Source: Ooceraea biroi (Eukaryota > Arthropoda > Insecta > Hymenoptera > Formicidae). Taken from it: a stretch of DNA of 64,000 bases. Position numbers and translations under genes: made by a program. The number at the start of each line of letters is the position of its first letter. The first letter of the stretch is position 1. Shown piece after piece: positions 25,763-40,400 of the stretch. The notes below the pieces were generated by a model. That model did no database searches. It was not told the origin of the DNA and saw only the letters and a list, made by a program, of their open reading frames with translations. Location: the NCBI RefSeq assembly GCF_003672135.1, contig NC_039509.1:4278001-4342000 (forward strand). Reading direction: 5' to 3'.

Positions 25763-27106
25763 GTGCAAACTTTTCTCGACACTGATCCGATTCCGGCACT
25801 CGATTCCGGCATCCGCCCCAGCGTTTACCGGTGATGGAGCATCCTAGTACCTATTGACAGGATCGCGCGTGATATCCCGATTTCCGCAGCGAATTTTGCA
25901 AATTGCATACATTATGTAAATTGAGCACAGCGATCTGCGCGGTTCTCGATGCTGAAGAGTTTGGCTCCATATTTGATATCGTTACATCCTACGAATTTGA
26001 TGATGAGATCCACGGACTCGATGTTGACCTCCGCGTCGAGCTTCGCGTATTAAATCGGTCTCGCTGCATCCGTCGTTATTTCCGATCTGCGACGCTGCGG
26101 ATTACAGTTATGACGGGAGACGCTCCTCGAATAATTTCAGGCACGAATCCCGACAAATGTCGCCGGCACCGAGTGCGGAATATCGTTACAGGACAATACA
26201 CGGAATCTCCATCGCTATCATCGATTCATCGGAATTCATTGCGCCCTCGAGTGTCCCGGCCGCATGAAGATTGCTTCCTCATGAATAAGGCGAAACGAGT
26301 TTGCCCGGTGGCTCGGGGGCGGGTGGCGCGATCACGTCGTTTCCCCGTGAACGAATGCGAATGGCGCTGCGGAATTTGGCAGTTAGGCCAACCGGATATA
26401 TCGCTCTGCGGAGAGTTCACACGAACCTTCCGCAAGCCGGCGCATACGGCGAACGAGGAGCACCGTAGCGCTTCGATGCCTCCGAAAAGCCACCGGTTTC
26501 CACGGCGTCGGCCCGCCATTTTCCCGGGCTTTACGCTCGTTTGTCTAATCCGATCTGGCTTAGGCGCCCGGAGATACTCGCAGTGGCAAGGATACAGACA
26601 CACAGCGTTGGGTTCGCATACTTTAGACGCTGCGCAGGCGAAACGAGTTTTTCCCGAATGCAACGCGCGTTGTCCGACCGAGCGCGGAAAATCTCCTGAT
26701 CCCTCGGGACCTGAGTCTGCAGTTTCAGCCGGATCTCTGTAAAAATTCGACCACGTCACGACTGGAAGCCCACGGAGAGAAAAAAAGGCATTCGTGACGG
26801 CAATTATCCGTTTTCGGTAGCTCGTAAAGTCGACTGTACTCATGCATGCAGCGGTTATTATTCGTAATTGATTTAATGACGTCGTATTCGCAGGTATAAT
26901 CGCGCGCGCACACGATTTACGATAAGGAATATAGTCTTTCCGGGTTTAAGTGTGCGGCCATAAACGTAACGCGTATGAGGACCACCAGCATTGCGGGAGC
27001 TCGATGTGGAACTCGCACTGGGAGCTCAGGAACTAAAGCGCGCTATAAGTTGCACCCCCCGTATCGCCGCGAGAACGTCATCTGCACTTTATTAAGCGCA
27101 CCCCCC

Positions 27107-27124
27107 CTCTCTCTCTCTCTCTCT
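27107..27124. repeat. (CT)n microsatellite
   Basis: A run of C is followed by CT repeats, then TTTCTCGCGCG. Confidence 0.9.
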
Positions 27125-30100
27125 TTCTCGCGCGCCCGCGAAACCTCGTTGTTATTTTAATTGTCCTAACGATGACGTAGTGCATGACGTCGCCGTACGC
27201 CGTATACCAGACAATCCGGCTAATGCTCGACTTCTTACGCGGTCATGCATATGCATACGCGCAACACGCGCCATTAACGGGGAACATCTCGATACCCGGG
27301 GCTCGATGTTTATGGAATAGCTCGCGGTACCGCGGTGCAGCCCCATAGATGGCAGCGTAGCGTCCACGCCATTCCCCGGGCACCCCGCTCTCGTTGGTCT
27401 AATCCCGTCGAGGCTTAGCCGTTGCGGGTTACAACGCGCGACGCAACACCGACCGACCTCGTGCACCCCGCACCTACACCCGGATAAAAGCAGCTTTTGG
27501 TCTGACACGACTGAAATATGTTCCGACCGAGAGAGAACGCGTGTAACGCCCAATAAACGCCTCACCAGCATCCGACGTTCCCCGCGAGCATCCCCCGTGA
27601 AAGGGGATGTTCACGTGTCCGCCGGACGTGAGACGTCGACGTTTAGAGGGTGCCATTCGGCGCGCACATGCCGCGATTCTCACGCGTGTCCACGGCTCGC
27701 TCGATGGATGATACGCGCTCGGACTCTCACAACAGTATCTGTATATTTTTATATAAATGTTTTTATAAATGAAACTTGAAATAGAGATATTTCAACTGTA
27801 TAGTTGAAGCGATCGCGTGAGAACAATCGTCACGTTCTTCATGCCTGACAGAGATCCTCTGAGAAAATCAATTTATCCGAGCCTAGAAAAAATGCGGATC
27901 GATGTTGAATACCTAATTCTCCGCTGACCTAAATTCCTCCGCTGTCGCCCCGAGATTAATGTAATTATAAGGTTACCCGGTTAATTTGAGATTAACGTAA
28001 TAAAGAGGATTTAATGGGAAAAACGTGTCATTTTCCGAGACCGCAATCTAGAATTATCGCGTGCACGAGCGAACTGGCTTACCAAAAAGGACCAGTTTGT
28101 GATAATCGACGCATCGTTCGACTCTACCACAACCCTCGGGCATTAGTCCACTATCAGATGCCAGAACGTGCAGATTGCGATGTGTCACGCATGCAGGCCG
28201 CTTCCACCGCGTCAGGTGTTTCGGCGGAAAACCCTCGCAATGTTTCGCAACAATGGGGCGGAACGTCTGATTTATCGCAATCGCCTGTTAGACAAGCGTC
28301 TTCGCGTTCGCACCGCGATTCGATTATTCCGAACGGGCGCGAAAGTTCGTTCGAGCGTTCGTTTTTCGACTGGCGATTTTCCATCGGCGGCGCATTGTCT
28401 CTCGCTCAACGGCCTCGGAGTTACGCGAGCTATTCCGACCGTTCGATCCGACGCGCATTCCGTGACGCGGATACGAGCGATTTTTCAATAGTGGATTAAA
28501 GGTACTGGAATACGTGGGCTCGCTGTACGCTCGCTCGCCATTTCGAAAATTGTTTCGTGTAATGAAACCCCCATCGCGCCCGATAACAAACGATTTTATG
28601 CATTGAACAAACGGAACTCGCATGCAACATATATCAAGCGGAATCTATAGCGCACTCATTAGCTGGTTTGCCCGGTACAACCGGGTAATGGTAATTTAAT
28701 CCAAAACAGATATTTATCTTAAATATTTGCGTGAGAAGCAAGGCGGGCACAGAGTAAATTAAAACTCATCCCATCAGACATCGTCCAATCGCTTGCCTGG
28801 TGCATCACGTGACTCGAGAGACACATCAGAGACACTGTTCGTTGTTCATTAATCGCGTCCGTGAGGGGAAACCGGCTGGCAGCGCGGTCTATATATTTTT
28901 ACTTCAAAATAATTCGCAGGCACGCGAAGTGCTTTTCACACCTTTTTCGACCGGGGGCTGCTAAATAATGCATGAGTTTATCTCGGAAAAAGGATTATAA
29001 GATGAGCTTTAAACGCACGCGCTGCGCGGCTCTCTAAGCCGGCGCCTCTCGTCTTCGTTGCCCTGATCGATCGTTGAGGCGGCCGGGCCACCCCCATTCG
29101 CTCTCCCTCCGTGCATCACGTTTCTCCACGCTCTACGTGGGTGCTCTAACCGCAAGAACCAAGCCGGCTCAGGCGGACCTGCGCGAGCGCATTTAATTTA
29201 TTTTTATCGCGCGTTCGCCGCCTCGCTCTCTTATCTGGTTGCTTGTCCTCACGCGCTAACATCGCGCCTGACGAGCGTCGATTTGACGCGGAATCTCGGC
29301 TGGTTCTCGTCAGCCATGGCGCCGCGATATGCGTCGCCGGCAAATTGAATGCGGCTACCTAGACGACGAAGATAGACGAGCGAGAAAGAGCAGTCGGGAG
29401 GGCGAGAACGCGCGGAAGACGACGGCGATGGCGAAACCGCGCCGAGACCACGTCGAGAGCGGGCGTTATCTCCGCACGTAGGGGAGCGGTGACGTAGGGG
29501 GTGGCAGCAAATGGGTTTGTCTTCCGGATGGCGTGTCGCCCTGGGGAGGACGGCAACGAGGAACGAGAAGTGAGATACAGTTCGGCTCGGGGAGGACCGA
29601 GAGGGGGTAGGAAGATCCGGACGCTGTGGGACAGCGCGTCGTGATTTTTATCAGGAACGTGCCTCGTAGTAGCGACGCTTCTTACGGGATCATCGCGCGC
29701 TAACGGCCGCGAAATTACGTCTGCGCTCGCCTAAGTCACGACCGCCGAGACTGGCGCGCCTATTAAGGCCGCTGCTGCTACCTCGCAATCTTCTTGCGGA
29801 ATCATAAACTGCACACCAAAGTCCGATGGAATTACTTGGAGCGTGCGGGCTCGACTTCATTCACATTCAGTGCCACGTCCAGCGGCTGGTACAAACATCC
29901 CCGTGATTATTTCTCGAAACTGTCAAGCGTGCATGCGTGCTTTTTACGCGGCGATGCGCTGGACGAGTCTTTCTGTTGTTCCGCATAATTAATAAGGATT
30001 AACTGTTTCCAATTATTTTTTTCTGAATTTTTTATGTTTTATCTTCCTCTCAAATGATGATGCATCTTTTGTGCGACGTCGTACAATATAAACATGTAAA

Positions 30101-31389
30101 TGAATGTTTTATAGAATGTAACAAGATAATAAGATATAATAAGAGGCCTGTCGTGTCTCCAGAAGTGCAACATCACGTCGCTGCAGCACGTGCCGCTTAA
30201 AATCTGCAGGATAAATCGTACGTGCTTATGCGGTACTTCACGAAGCATCCGGAGAATTCTAAATAATAATGACACAATCTCGAAATGAACGAATCATGTC
30301 TGAAATATCGCGAAGCCGCCTTCCTTGGCCGCATCCGATCTGGCAATATCGAAGACGTGAAAACGTGCAGTGAAAAATATGAGTTGAAAGTAGGGAAGAG
30401 AGTAAAGGGCGAGAAAAAGTAGTTTTGACAGCGCGTTCGCTGTTGAACGAGACACGTCCTCGTATAAATAAGCTAGCAGGACCGATTGGCTTTACCGACA
30501 GCTCCACCGACTTCATACACGCTCGTCATATGGAGATGAGGCCCCACGCACGTCGCGGAACTAATTGCGCGCGTCCCTCATGGGTCGCGAGGGAGGGACG
30601 TAAAAAAATAGAAAAAGAAGAAATACAGCGGGGGCGTTTGAAGAGGGCTTTTTCCAGTATCGCAAATTGAGCGGACGAGTATTGGCACCGCCGAGTGGCG
30701 CCGCGTGTGTGTTGGAACGCGCGCGAGAGAATAAAAGGAGTCACCCCGGCTGTGCCGCGCGCCGCGTCCACCATGGGGGGCGGGGGGTGCCCCATTGCAC
30801 GAGGGTGCCCGAGGTTAATGAAACCTCCGCATCGCCCACATTTCACGAGTTCCATTTATAGAAGGCGTCTTCTAATTATTTCCAGAGTCGCGCATTCGCG
30901 CACGTATACCATCGACCATCCGCTCTTCTCCGCCTTTCTCGCACGCGCGCGGTTTTACGATTCATCCCCCGAGCGTGTCGTACGCAGGGTGCCGCAATTG
31001 TTGCTCCCGTGGCGGTGCATACTCGAATCATTCCTGTTTAATGAGTCGAATTACTCCCGATGACGTTGTGCATCGAAAACCGCGCAGCTTTTCGATATAT
31101 TGTATTGTAGTTTTGCGCTCAGTGAAAATTACAATTCTTGATAAAGCGTAGATATTTCATATAATTGGTATTACATGGATATACGATACTTTGACGTGTG
31201 TACATTTGAACCACTTTCGCATGTTTTTTGTTTATTTATTAAATGAAACACGGTAACCGCAGGAATACTGTGGATATTTAGCACGGCGAAATAAAATTTG
31301 ATAGCAAAGTCACGAAACAATGTGTATACGGAAATGAAATTGAGCCGGAAGAAAAGAAAGGGGTTTCCACATGAAAGGTTCGATAAAAA

Positions 31390-31431
31390 CAGTTATAGGT
31401 TTTAGTTATAGTTTTTAATTATAGTTTTTGG
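31390..31431. repeat. Short degenerate tandem repeat
   Basis: Three imperfect copies of an AGTTATAGTTTT-like unit lie in an AT-rich stretch. Confidence 0.75.
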
Positions 31432-32107
31432 TGTGCGATTCGATTTTTTATTGTGAAAAATCAAAGGTAAAATTGCAAAGTGCAGCACACGCTGAGCGTA
31501 CTTGACGTCCCCAAAAGATGCGCTTTTTAATCAGAAATACCAAGTCCTCATAATTAACTGAGCCGCTTTGAACGCAGATGGAAATACCGAGTGTTCTCCA
31601 AATTATAGTGTGCCATCACGGCTAAAAATTAAGCGGAAAACCTTTACGATCAAAACGGCGAGAAGCGCGATTGCGATTTTGACGGCACAGTTTCCATGAA
31701 GTCTTACCTGCGCTTTTTCTCCCTCGTCCGTTGCGACATACTCGTACCACTCTTCGGGCTCGCGAAGGCTTCCGATATAAGTGATACGAACAGAATTTGC
31801 GAATGTTCCGGAAGTGCACCTTGGGGACGGAGATCGGAAAGCGATCGCTGTACTTTTAACGAGCGCGCAACTCCGGAAACGACGTAGAATCGACGTAACT
31901 TCGGATTATCTAAATGGAGCTGATCCCAATACAATGGTTTCTCTATTCTTAATGCCTCACTAACACAGACATCGAAGATATTCTCGTGCTTTTTGCCACT
32001 ATAGATTCAAACAGCGATCTCAGTTGCAACGTCAGTATGCACGAACGGATTTATTGTGACCGAAATAAAAAATTAGTGAAACTTAAAATACAAAGTTTAT
32101 GTATACA

Positions 32108-32323
32108 TTAGGTTGTTCCGAAATAAATGTCCGATTTTCGAAGTGTAATTTCGACTTGTCTCTCATCAACCTGTCAATTTTGCGGTAACCAGTTATTATT
32201 ATATACAGTATTTTTCAGCAAATCTTTCTCTACGTACGCCATTTAGTTGCTTTTTATTTATTTATAGTTACAATCCTTCAAATTTGCAATTTAAACTCGG
32301 ACATTTAATTTGGAACAACCTAA
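32108..32323. mobile_element. Mariner-type miniature inverted-repeat element (MITE)
   Basis: This 216-base element has ends that read TTAGGTTGTTCC.AA.TAAATGTCCGA from both directions, 27-base inverted repeats with two mismatches. This end sequence is typical of insect mariner transposons (TTAGGTTG..CC.AA..TAATGTCCG). The interior is AT-rich and holds no transposase frame, so it is nonautonomous. The exact boundary is ambiguous because TTA/TAA at each end can be read partly as the TA target duplication. Mariner MITEs of this kind are common in Hymenoptera. Confidence 0.88.
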
Positions 32324-33243
32324 TATATATGTTGTAACATATTCAATCTGGTTATATCAAGAAATGCTTTATTATTCAGGTTGCTTATTTGTAGCATCGT
32401 AGTCACTATTCCTGATCGTAACCATTAAACATAATTTTTTACTGCACACTGTCATTGGTAAGCACATTTGTCTCTATCCACAGGAAGGATAAACATTTTT
32501 CCTTTTCATTTACGGCAAACACGCGAATGAGTTTCGTCCTGGAAAAAAATACGCGTGCGTAATATCGTTGCGCGGCTTCAAGCGCAATGAAAATACGAAA
32601 CGTTCAATTTCTTCAATGGATGCAGTAATTGCATATCGCGCGATAACCGACGATATCCTCTAATTAATGGCAGCTATGTTATCAATTCGCTTATCACGCT
32701 AATCAATCAGCCTCGTGCGCGAATAATCGCGCAATTGTTCCGTCAATAATACGGGGGCGCGGACACGCGCGACGTGATTGAGTCTCGCTTCGCAGAAAGA
32801 TTCGCCATGGAAATCGGCCGGACGATTGTCGCTTAACGAGCGCTTAACACGAGATTTAAAGCGGACGGTCACGATTATTGAGATTGCGCGAGCGAGTTTC
32901 TGCGGATGGAAGAACCACCCTCTCGTCCGCCCCCTGTGCTCCCCTGTCGTCGTACGTACGCCGCATTCATTTCGCTTTGCAATTGGCATTTGGATCCCCG
33001 CGACGATCCCACTTTTACGGACCGTGTGCGGCTGTACTTTTCATACTCTTGAAAGCAGGTCCCCGCGGATGTCCACCAGGACTCCGTAAAGATGCCGCAC
33101 GATGGTGGTGTGCGGGTACGTACGAGATAGTTTCAGCGCAGCGGTCATATTTCTTACTCGACGGCACGCAAATGGTTAAATCCACTCTTTCATCTTCCGC
33201 AAGAATACGGTAGAGATATGCACGATATGTTATACGTATACGT

Positions 33244-33270
33244 GTGTATATATTATATACATATATACAC
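33244..33270. other. AT-rich 10-base-pair hairpin
   Basis: GTGTATATAT pairs with ATATATACAC across a 7-base loop. It is probably an imperfect TA microsatellite rather than a functional structure. Confidence 0.75.
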
Positions 33271-36200
33271 AGGACGTCGCTTTTCCGACTTCCGTGTCCT
33301 CGCAGCGCGTTTTTTCGAGAAGGTAAAAAATTTTACGGGGCAATCAGTCTGCATGCAGATCGCGTTTGATACGAGGTAATCGACCCTGCGGAACTTCGCC
33401 GAAGCATAAAACTCGGTTTACGATAGAAACCGTGGCGGACGTGCTGAACTTTCGACACGTTTACGAGATACGTCTCCCGTTTGTGCGCATATATCAATTC
33501 TTTTTAATTATAATATATCAGAAAAAGCGAGAGAACGAAGAGTATTCTTTGTGTATCTTGTAAATCCGCAAGGTGTATCCGATTCCCAGATCTCGCAGCT
33601 TTGTTTCTAAGAGAGTCCACAGTTATGTCTCTCGACACAGTTATGACATCGACAATCACGTTGTATGAAATTATACGCGAACCGCAGGAATTACTCCTCA
33701 AGCACAAAGAGAGAAAGCAGAGCAGAATTGCGCTTTCTCGACGGTACAAACGGTAATTTGAGTCTACAAACTATTCAAGACCCCGCGACATTCCTCGCCT
33801 CTCTCCTTCGATTTGCAAAGCTCCCTCGATATCACGTGCCGGCGATCGTACGCGCGGCCTCTTCGCGTTTATTGTCGGCTACGATAAACTGCGCGACGTA
33901 ATCGAATCGCGAGCTGTATCTCGCGGAGATTTAAAAATACCTTCGGCGACCAGGAGGATACACTAGTACAGCCCTCTCCCCCTCGGATAAGAATCGGCTC
34001 CGGGTGCCAGTATCGTTGCGCCGATCGCAATCCGATAAGTGTAGTCGCGAGAAGTTGCGATGTACAGCCAGATCGTGCCTCCCCATTGTAGAACGTAGCA
34101 GTGTTTATCGTATTCAATGGCGTATTCAGTCGGGATGGAGGAGACCCCAAGGCGAGTTTCCATGTCGTTCCGTTCATTCGTTCGCGCTCGGGATTAAATA
34201 ATGCAGCTTACTTGTGTTTCGAGCTAAACTGAAATCTATAACGGTCGTGTAAATTTTTCTCTCCTTCATGAGGGCGTGCCTCAGCCATTGCTTTTTACGG
34301 CAATCGTATACTGGGTCAAGAAAGGACTATAATGGAAAGGAAGTCCGAGAATGGGTTGTGCTTAAATTGACCTTTGTGGAAATGGACCGCTTTACCGTCT
34401 ATTTCTCGTCAGAGTATTGCGGTTTGCAGTAGATACATACATAGTGGGTTACTGCAAAGTCAGCTTGAAAAAGTTCTTCTCTTGCTCAGACCTAGGTTAT
34501 TCGGTTATGCGTTCGTTTTAAAATACCCTTCGAGACTTGACGAACCTGAATTCGAAAATGCTGAAATATTAAACGAAAGGTATCATTCCAATTTTAAATA
34601 AATCAGTGCACTGATTAACAAAGTATCTTTAATCAACATGTTACCTCTATTTTTGCACACTTACCTACTTTAGTTTAAGTTAATAATTTGTTGCACGGTC
34701 CCCGAAAGCTCCGGTTTCCCTGGTCATGCGAAATTTAATCGCAGTGTTCGCGTTTCGAAAACCGAGCTCTCCAGGAAGATTACCGGAGAGCATTATCCAA
34801 CACCGTAATTTCCGCGACCGGGAAAATTTCCAAGCCGCGCCGACAACGGGGCCGACGACGTGGAAATTGAAAACACATTTTTACGCGTTACACGAAAGTA
34901 ACGCCCGCGTTATACGCTCGCCCTATCAGATCCTCAAAGCTAAAGGCGACCGTATCGACCGTATCCACGATGCCGTGCACGACGCGCTGAATTGAACTGC
35001 CGCTAAACTGCCGGCGAACTGCATATTGTCTCGTTTAACGCCCGGCGAGAGGGGTGGCACACTGGCACCACACTTGATCGCGCGGGGGTTGTTGATGGCG
35101 GCGTGAATCCACGATGGAATCGAAACCCGGAACGTTGACGTAACCGTGAGGAAGGGTGGTCCCGGGCGTTCATTGTCGTCGCACGACAACGTCCGACTTA
35201 AGATCAAAGTCGATACCGTTCCGGGCTAACTACGTTACCATGGAAATCGGGGTACGGCGCACCCCCGGCCGATATTCTCCTCGAGCGGCGGTTGACTTGG
35301 TAAATTCTACAAATGGAATTGCCGTTTCGTGTACTCCGTGCTGTTGGTTCAGTGCGTCCAGTCAAAGGGAATTAACGGAACAATCGTCGATTGGAGAACT
35401 GGCCAATCGGTTATTTTTCCGCGCAACTGACGACCGCGCGCGGGTAATAAGCGCCTCCCGTCTTTCATCTCCCGCGAGAAATATTTTCCAGTGCAATCAA
35501 TTTATAATATATTGGTAGCATCCTGAAATTGTTTGCTTGTTTGATCGCATTAATTGCTCGTGAATCTTGTTCGCCAAGAACACGCAAAATCCATTCTGTA
35601 ACGGGACCCTCCTTGTCTGACAAACGAGGATGTTACTACTGGGAATCCTTGCACACTCTTTCCGGCGTTCTCGCAGTAATTTAATGTCTCGATAATGCAT
35701 TCTTCTGCAGATCTGACGCGCAATGCTGACGTCACGACCGCACTTTTATGAAGCGTAGCCATTTCCAGTCGACGATCCGGTCGTAAATATCCGACGTAAT
35801 TCTCGTCGTCCGTCCATATTTCGGACTGGCGCGCGAATACGAGAGTTCTGAAGTTTGCTCGTATAATCGTTTCGCCCCCGATCGTTTCCCGTGTCGTTAC
35901 TCGTGTAGCAGAGAGGACGTACGTGGTTGCAACGCGGCTACGATCTGTAACCGCGGTACGTGATAAAACTCGGTAAATGCGGACGTAATCGTCTCCGAGA
36001 CGCGATTTATAAGGCAGCGTCGTAAAGATCGCGCGCGCGCGGGCATGCACGCCGCAGGGGTGCAGAGATCCGCAATGACGAGGGGATGCTGTCACTGTCA
36101 GAAGAATGCATGCAAGAGCCCCTCGATGACCCATTGGTTGAAATCGCCAGTTTTAGAACTCCTTACTCGCTCGCGCTCGCTGCGTTACTTATATGTCCAA

Positions 36201-37413
36201 ACTCCTTTCGTGAATTCGCCATACGAGGAAGAACGCAGGCAGAAAGGAGGGAAACACTTATCAAATTTACGGATCCACTATCCCCGCGTACTCCGTCGTT
36301 TCTCCCCGCTGCGCTTTTACGACGCGGTGAAGCCGCAAATCTCGCTATCAAGGATCCGTAAAGCGGCCGATTCCGCAGACGCTGGTTGACAACGTTTTTG
36401 GCAGCGTATACTTTTACGCAACACAGCTGTCAGAATTGTTCCACCATCATCGCAGCTCATTAGCCTCGATTAGCGACGGGATTTAATTGCGATCGGGCAA
36501 AAAGAAGAGATTCATTATGCAATCGAACAGGTGCAATTATCGAGTCATCTGTGACACAGGAGATATGTATATTTCGAATGAGAAATGTCTCCAGCGAAAT
36601 TGCCCTCATTTACATGAATACTTCAAATAATCAGCATTCAGAAAAAAAGATCGCTTCTACTTCCAATTACCGTGGACTGTGTTGGAATTGATAAAATCAA
36701 TTTAAGTTACTGACGCGCTACTCGCAGTATTTCGCGATGTTTTTTCTTTGTCGCTCCCTTCAATTATTTGCATTCACGGAGCGACGTTATATTCGCATTA
36801 TTCAATTAAACGTACTGTTTATATCAATTTGCTACATCCGACGTATTATTCTATCATTCTGCTGTATGTGTACATATCTAGTACACACATACATATGTGC
36901 AGCGGGGAATTTATCTGGTATCGGTCGTCGACTAATGGCATTGCCGACCGTATTTTCATTTAACACGATCGTAGATTTCAGTGCTGCATAAATCATCACG
37001 TCGGATGTCAGCATTTTTTGATGATTAAGCTGTAAGCTAGAGAGGCGGGGAGGATTGGATGGAAGATTTACAACCTGTTCCGAGGTATAGTTTTATTGAC
37101 GATGCCGAGCGGCAGTACGAGAGTTCGTATTTAAACCGTTTGGAAATATTCCAGCGACGGCTGTACGTCTCTTTCTTCAATCCGACGACGATAAAGAACC
37201 GGACGATGGAGGACCACCGGGACGGCGCGCGGAAATGGGGGCAGGCTGACGATTAATTGCATAAATTATTTCCATTGCTAACGAAGGACGACCATAAATC
37301 AGAAATAATTCTCTGACCGCGCCGCTCTAAGGAGCCTGTTATGCTTTTTCGTTATAAATTTTTCACGGCGCGATCGGTCTCGCTGAAAAGGTGCGGAAAA
37401 ACAATTGGCGCGC

Positions 37414-37440
37414 CCGCTCGCAATCTTGTATTGCGAGCGG
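37414..37440. other. Perfect 11-base-pair hairpin
   Basis: CCGCTCGCAAT (37414-37424) and its exact inverse ATTGCGAGCGG (37430-37440) flank a CTTGT loop. The stem is too short to be a microRNA precursor by itself, and no known RNA family was recognised. Confidence 0.85.
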
Positions 37441-40400
37441 AAATAAGCGTTCAATTATCGACGCTCGCAAATTACTCTATCGCTGCGCAGAGGTGGAGAT
37501 CGATCGGCTCATACAATTAATCAATATCACTCATGCATACGCCACACAAAAATAACATTTTACTACCACGTCACTGCCATTCGTGTCACAGTTCCGCGTA
37601 TGCATGTGCGTCCGCCGATCAGTATGATGGCATGATTCCGTGACGTAAATACACCACGAGGCATACGCTTAAAAGCACGTAATAATTATAAAATTACATA
37701 ATAATATTATGAATAACGTTTTATCAGTAATGCAACTAATTTCGTACGGATATAAAAGCGATACTGGATCACGAATAGAGTGAGCGAAAGAGATGCAGCT
37801 TTGTTAGATAGATATAAATATATGAATAGATATAACAGCGTATTTTCATATGTAAATTTATTATTGCATCATACGTGTAATATTATTACAATGTATATGT
37901 ATATGTTTTAAAAATTGAAAATTCTTCAAACAAGCGAAGGAAAATGAATACCGTCATTACTCTTGACGGAAGCACTTTCCGAACGGAGATTCGTTGCGCA
38001 CTATCGATGAACATAATATCCGGTAAATGAAGAACACGGAACATCAAACGAACGTAAAGTTTCCGGCAGTGTCCTTTGCAATGGTAATTCCAGGCAAATA
38101 TATGGATTTTCTATCTGATCAGGAAGCTTAGTGGCCACACCGTGTTGTTGCAGATAAATGAAGAATGACAGCACCAAAGCAACGGGCAGTAGGCGGCTCT
38201 ACCATGTCGGCAGTTATTGTCCCCGATATGACATGCGTGAATAATTTAATCCGCCATTAAATATTCCGACTGATAAATAAGTTACATGCGAAGTACGCGC
38301 GCGTACGGTTGACGTTCGGGGAATCACGAGAGTTGCCCTTTTCGGCGCGTATCTCTGCAATAATTAAAATGAATACAAATGAAATTAAATTTATCAGAGA
38401 GTGCTCTTTGAGCCTCCGCAAAAACCCGAACGCAAATGGCCCCGGTCACGACTGCGGGGTTACGTGCGTTCGGAGTTACGCTCGTCCGTTTTATTAGCCG
38501 GCATTAGTCGAGATTTATATGCACATTAACTCCTCCATTGCCTTACTCTTAATACGAGCCGTTATACATTTTTCACGGCCGCGATGCGAGCACGATGCGT
38601 ATAATCCAGTCGGAAACATCCCCAGAACGCGTAAAGAAAGCTCTCTACGTAATCAGCTGCCTGTGACTACCACCGTATTTTACCAGTTCTGCTCTGGAAA
38701 AACTGAATTAACTGCGCGAGCGATTCGAGGTAATATTGGTATATGTCGAAACATCAACACTGCAACGAGCACCGCACAAAGACGCGATGGTCGATCGCAC
38801 GTAAGCGATGATATTCCGAATATGACGATGTGCATCGGGATATATCGAGGAATATAGAAATGTCGGGCGGAGTGACGGACGGAATAAGAGAGCGTGACGT
38901 GCGCAGGGAGATTGTTTGGTGAAAAATGCTCCCGGGGGCCGACAGTATCGACGTCTTCGAGAAATTAAGTTCGGCCAAGAAAAATGAAATACACGCCGCG
39001 AGGGGGATTGGATGGAAAATATTTTGACAGAATATCACCCGTCCAATAAGGGTGCACCGCGGGTTCCGCTCGATGGAGAACGTCGTCCGTGATCGACGCA
39101 AGCGCGACCATGTCGCCGTCACCACTCCGCCGCTGTTGCCGCAATCAGCCAATTAAACCCTCCGCGCTGCGTAATTTCCTGAATAATAACGCAGCCCCGC
39201 GCGCAACGACATTATATCAGATGTTTTAATCATGTCGTAATCAACGGCTCAAATGTACAAACGATCTGAATAAAGTAGCAAGAAAAGCGTCGCTAAATAA
39301 CTGTACCAGATCGTACTTCACATATGTTAAGGAAATATCACAAGATATCTATACGTACATTAATTTGTACATCACATACATATTACATCACATTTTCACA
39401 GTAATGCATCAAATAATAACTATACAAATTAGATAAGAAAATATAATGAAAAACAGATACGTACTTATGAGATATCATGACACGATTAGTTCGTGTCAAA
39501 TCACATAAAATATAATTAATTAAGCGATTTTTCACACGAAGCTAAAAACATTGTCCCGTAACGGCTCCTGGAGATCCTTCTTTCACAGACTCTTCGGGGA
39601 CTTTGGGAACAGTGGACATTACGGAATCTCTCGTCCATGAAACCAAGGGAATTCCACAAGCTCAAGCACGCGCTACATCAGAGTGTCGCTTATTGCTATG
39701 CATTGTGCAAATTGACAAGTCAATTTACATTGGCAAAACCAGGGCGCTCGGGGATGAGAAGGACAGATCCCTCAGGACGCGCCGTGACCGATACATGCTC
39801 TCTCTCCATCCCTCTTCCTCCCTCTCTTGCTATCCCTCCCTCACACACCATCTCTCCGGCTCCACCCGCGCAGGATATATCCGGGATGAAATGGCGCAGT
39901 CTTATTTCCGGTATCGGAAGATCGATGCCGCGAGTTAAGCCGGTCATTAAATAAGTCCCTCCCGCCTCAGCAAAGCGTATTGACGACCACGATCGAATGC
40001 CGGGATCCGTCAGCTTTGTCATCGAGTCCGGCTGCAAAGCGAATTCTCAATGCGATCGGACTAATGAATTGCAGCCATTGGCACAATACAACACCCCTGT
40101 ACATTTTAATACCCTAGGTCAGGTGCGACGACGACAACAGCCGCGCGCGAGTCCGGTCGTCGGCGTGATCGCGACCGGTAATTTCAACGTAACGTAATGG
40201 ACAGGAATTATTGAAAGACCCTCCCTGCTCTCACCGCCCTTCCGAGTCCACCGTGCGTAACGCAAACAGAACGCAGCGCGGCGTAATCATGCGCGCGTAT
40301 CTTTCAATTAACAGGCAGATTACAAATGTAATTCGCCGACAGAAATTCAACGCAAACAGCGCGCGTTACGCTCGGCGAACGAAATAGCTTGTTAATCTTA

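Larger units (their letters stand above)
25763..32107. other. CpG-dense noncoding stretch
   Basis: The segments at about 26250-27700, 28150-28500 and 29000-29800 are GC-rich with very frequent CpG. Long open frames there (279 codons plus at 25903-26742, 205 codons minus at 26226-26843) are expected from scarcity of stop codons and show no domain motif. It turns AT-rich after about 31080. Confidence 0.65.

Noticed and set aside
25903..26742. 279-codon plus-strand open frame, the longest in the window
   Set aside because: It lies in CpG-dense DNA where stop codons are rare. The translation is Arg/Ser/Pro-rich with no domain, the opposite strand is open too, and no splice or promoter context supports it.
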